Source of the DNA: an uncultured bacterium
Lineage (GTDB): Bacteria > Bacillota > Clostridia > Oscillospirales > Oscillospiraceae
Length of the DNA: 64,000 nt
Assembly (NCBI GenBank): GCA_949293245.1
Contig: CASFCS010000007.1
Coordinates: forward strand, 52,775-116,774
Reading direction: 5' to 3'
Shown here: positions 62,206 through 64,000 of the stretch, piece by piece
Numbering within the stretch: the stretch's first letter is position 1
Layout: the number at the start of each line of letters is the position of its first letter
Notes under the pieces: generated by a model
What the model saw: only the letters and a program-made list of their open reading frames with translations
Told to the model about the DNA's origin: nothing
Databases searched by the model: none
Made by a program: the position numbers and the translations under genes

Positions 62206-63003
62206 ATGAGCAGTGAGCTTCGCCTGGCGGTCCTCATCGACGCGGACAACGCCCCCCGCACCGCCCTGCGGGAGGTGATGGCCGAGGTGGCGGTGTACGG
62301 CACCCCCACCCTCAAGCGCATCTACGGAGACTGGACCACCCCCAACATGGCCACCTGGAAGCCCCTGCTGCTGGAGCACGCCATCACCCCCATCCAGCAG
62401 TACAGCTACACCACCGGGAAGAACTCCACCGACTCGGCCATGATCATCGACGCCATGGACATCCTCTACTCGGGCAACTGCGACGGCTTCGTGCTGGTGA
62501 GCAGCGACTCCGACTTCACCCGGCTGGCCATCCGGCTGCGGGAGGCGGGGATGAAGGTGTACGGCATGGGGGAGCGCAAGACCCCCCAGCCCTTTATCGT
62601 GGCCTGTGACAAGTTCGTGTATATCGAGGTGATCCGGGCCGCGGCCAAGTCCGCGGCCAAGGCCGCCGCCCAGAAGAGCGCCAAGCGCAAAACCGCCGTC
62701 CCCGCGGCTCCGGAGCCCGCCCCCGCTCCCGTCCACGACAGCGAGAGCGACGGCGTGCCGGAGGACATTGTGGAGCTGGTGGCCGAGTCCGTGGAGGACC
62801 TGGCCGACGAGGACGGCTTTGCCTATCTGGGGGATCTGGGCAACCTGCTGCTGAAAAAGCAGCCCGACTTCGACCCCCGGAACTTCGGCTTTTCCAAGCT
62901 GTCCAAGTTTATCTTCTCCCTGGACCGCTTCCAGGTGGACGAGCGGCGCAACCCCAATAACCCCGCCACGCAGATCTATTTGAGGGACAAGCAGAAGCGC
63001 TGA
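62206..63003 (+). CDS. NYN-domain RNase-like protein with C-terminal LOTUS (OST-HTH) domain
   Basis: 265 residues. The N-terminal NYN (PIN-like) domain keeps its acidic residues in VLIDADNAP, KNSTDSAMIIDAMD and VLVSSDSDFTRLA, so it is probably an active metal-dependent RNase. A basic Ala-rich linker (about 140-180) leads to an OST-HTH/LOTUS RNA-binding domain (about 185-262; EDGFAYLGDLGNLLLKKQPD). The substrate RNA is unknown. Last gene of the rlmB operon; rlmB upstream also points to RNA biology. Confidence 0.92.
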   Translation: MSSELRLAVLIDADNAPRTALREVMAEVAVYGTPTLKRIYGDWTTPNMATWKPLLLEHAITPIQQYSYTTGKNSTDSAMIIDAMDILYSGNCDGFVLVSSDSDFTRLAIRLREAGMKVYGMGERKTPQPFIVACDKFVYIEVIRAAAKSAAKAAAQKSAKRKTAVPAAPEPAPAPVHDSESDGVPEDIVELVAESVEDLADEDGFAYLGDLGNLLLKKQPDFDPRNFGFSKLSKFIFSLDRFQVDERRNPNNPATQIYLRDKQKR

Positions 63004-63039
63004 GCGCCCGGGAGCAGGTGACTAAGACCGGAGCGGAGC

Positions 63040-63081
63040 AGAAAGCCCAGACGGGGCCAACGTGCCCTGTCTGGGCTTTCT
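63040..63081 (+). terminator. Hairpin after the NYN gene
   Basis: AGAAAGCCCAGACGGGG (63040-63056) pairs with CCCTGTCTGGGCTTTCT (63065-63081), 17 bp with one G-U pair and an 8-nt loop, without a T-run after it. It marks the end of the rlmB operon. Confidence 0.7.
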
Positions 63082-63158
63082 GTGCAGTCGCAGGGCTTAG
63101 GCACCGTCGCGGAGGGCGAGAAGCGTGATCAAGAAGCGCTGAGCCGTCCTCCCACCCT

Positions 63159-63195
63159 GTCATTGCGAGGGCCGCTTGCGGCCCGTGGCAATCCG
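63159..63195 (+). repeat. Hairpin repeat, copy 3
   Basis: GTCATTGCGAG, inner stem GGGCCGC/GCGGCCC, CGTGGCAATCCG. Same family as 37922, 37988 and 63718. Confidence 0.75.
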
Positions 63196-63226
63196 TTCCC
63201 CTTTTTTATGGGGACGAGAGGACGTT

Positions 63227-63258
63227 GGTACTTTTCTTGCTCCCACAAGAAAAGTACC
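63227..63258. repeat. Perfect 13-bp hairpin GGTACTTTTCTTG
   Basis: GGTACTTTTCTTG and CAAGAAAAGTACC with loop CTCCCA. It is a second kind of dispersed palindrome and lies between two hairpin-repeat copies; no gene is near. Confidence 0.6.
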
Positions 63259-63460
63259 CAAAAGAATGGGCATAAGGGGGCCTCCCCCTTGTTTATCCCC
63301 CTGCCCGCTGAAATGCAAACTCCTATTGACCGGCGCTCCTAAACCTTGTCGTATCTCTGCGCTGCCTGACCGGCGTTCCCGCCTGACCCGGCATTTGAAA
63401 CACCTAGGATGTTCTCGCAAGGGGCGCCTGGCCGGGCGATGTTTGGCAGCTTGGCATTGC

Positions 63461-63926
63461 GGGGCGGTGAGGACACCGCCCCCTACGGACCAGGATAAAG
63501 CCCGACACGGTTCCACATCCCCCGGTGGGTCCTGTTGCCCTGGAGAACGGGCGGCTTATAGCCGCCCCTACGGACGAAAACGAAACCCGGCAGGTTTAAC
63601 GGGTCTTGGCTCATTTTGCGGCTTGGCCTACGGGCGGGTCTGGGACCCGCCCCTACGGACCGGAACGAAACTCGGCAGGGCTTGTTGTAGTGTGCCGGGC
63701 TCGCACTTCCCACCTTGTCATTGCGAGGGCCGCTTTGCGGCCCGTGGCAATCCGCGTCCCCCGGACGGCGGGCGGCTTATAGCCGCCCCTACGGTGTGGT
63801 CGGAACTGCCTGCACAAATTGGGACGCACCCAGCCCCACCCTTGCGTAGGGGGCGATGTCCCCATCGCCCCGCTGGGCACCACCCGGCTTTCCCCTTTGC
63901 GTAGGGGCGGGTTCCAAACCCGCCCG
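63461..63926. repeat. Array of six GGGCGG-type hairpins
   Basis: Stems at 63461-63482, 63549-63567, 63632-63652, 63770-63788, 63850-63871 and 63905-63925. Each is a perfect 8-9-bp stem, but the stem sequences differ (GGGGCGGTG, GGGCGGCT, GGGCGGGTC, GGGCGGCT, GGGGCGATG, GGGCGGGTT). Four are followed by CTACGG on the plus strand; the last two are preceded by GTAG and so lie in the opposite sense. After the first three a related 20-nt word (GAAACCCGGCAGG or similar) follows. No gene lies in 63100-64000. Confidence 0.75.
63718..63755 (+). repeat. Hairpin repeat, copy 4
   Basis: GTCATTGCGAG, inner stem GGGCCGC/GCGGCCC with a 3-nt loop, CGTGGCAATCCG. It sits inside the GGGCGG hairpin array. Confidence 0.75.
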
Positions 63927-64000
63927 CTGTACAGGAGCAAAGGGCCGTGAATCCAGCTCTGCCCCGGCCCGCCCCCTCCCCGCAAAAACTCCTAACTCCT

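Noticed and set aside
63176..63904. 242-codon open frame at the right end
   Set aside because: Made entirely of hairpin repeats; no ribosome site and no protein-like composition.

Overview
The window is GC-rich low-GC-phylum (Firmicutes) type DNA and most likely comes from a gut Clostridium-class bacterium of the Oscillospiraceae group (Flavonifractor/Lawsonibacter-like; inferred, no species call possible). Reasons: the S10-spc-alpha gene order with a KOW-domain gene between map and infA, zinc-type S14, L36 and adenylate kinase, strong AGGAGG ribosome sites, HemZ, a two-gene SufC/SufB cluster, an L-box lysine riboswitch and a yybP-ykoY manganese riboswitch. Coding density is high and both strands are used; because of the GC content most antisense frames stay open for long distances and are not genes.

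Layout. 1-14.1 kb: the S10-spc-alpha ribosomal protein operon, transcribed leftwards from a promoter near 14.08 kb, from rpsJ to a truncated rpsM at the left edge. rpsN appears frameshifted by one base. Unusual non-coding inserts lie between rpsH and rpsN and between rplC and rpsJ; the latter repeats part of the rpsJ leader. 14.2-16 kb: pyrG with an attenuator-like leader. 16-22.5 kb (minus strand): Na/Pi transporter-PhoU protein, Mrp ATPase, uridine kinase-like protein, HemZ, a glyoxalase-II-like hydrolase and dCMP deaminase. 22.5-24.5 kb: a small membrane zinc-ribbon protein and mnmE. 24.7-28.8 kb: coaX with a probable pantothenate ECF S component, coaBC, PspC, separated by dense hairpin repeats that carry promoters. 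28.8-34.9 kb: DUF1846 protein, TSUP permease, DUF1292 protein, a coupled ChrA pair and NAD synthetase.

35-37.9 kb: a complete manganese riboswitch in front of a P-type cation ATPase. 38-42.7 kb: PepV-like dipeptidase translationally coupled to a YheO-type regulator, a secreted protein with a degenerate NodB domain, and a class V aminotransferase. 42.7-45.8 kb: a complete lysine riboswitch controlling an amino-acid ABC transporter. 45.8-48.4 kb: SufB/SufC and a divergent ferritin-like protein. 48.5-52 kb: GNAT, DUF2156 and a zinc-ribbon membrane sensor-like protein. 52.2-57.9 kb (minus): ftsH, a LexA-controlled small tail-anchored protein, rpsO and pnp with a long hairpin leader. 58-63 kb (plus): rlmB, a large pseudo-P1B-ATPase, a DppA-like D-aminopeptidase and a NYN-LOTUS protein in one operon. 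63.1-64 kb: gene-free DNA full of hairpin repeats.

The best candidates for undescribed biology are (i) the 793-residue P1B-ATPase-like protein that keeps the 4+2+2 membrane topology but has lost the TGE, DKTGT, TGD and GDG motifs, with its operon partners; (ii) the LexA-box-controlled 103-residue tail-anchored protein between ftsH and rpsO; and (iii) a family of dispersed hairpin repeats in which the outer stem shows a compensatory base change. No rRNA, tRNA, insertion sequence, prophage or CRISPR array was seen.
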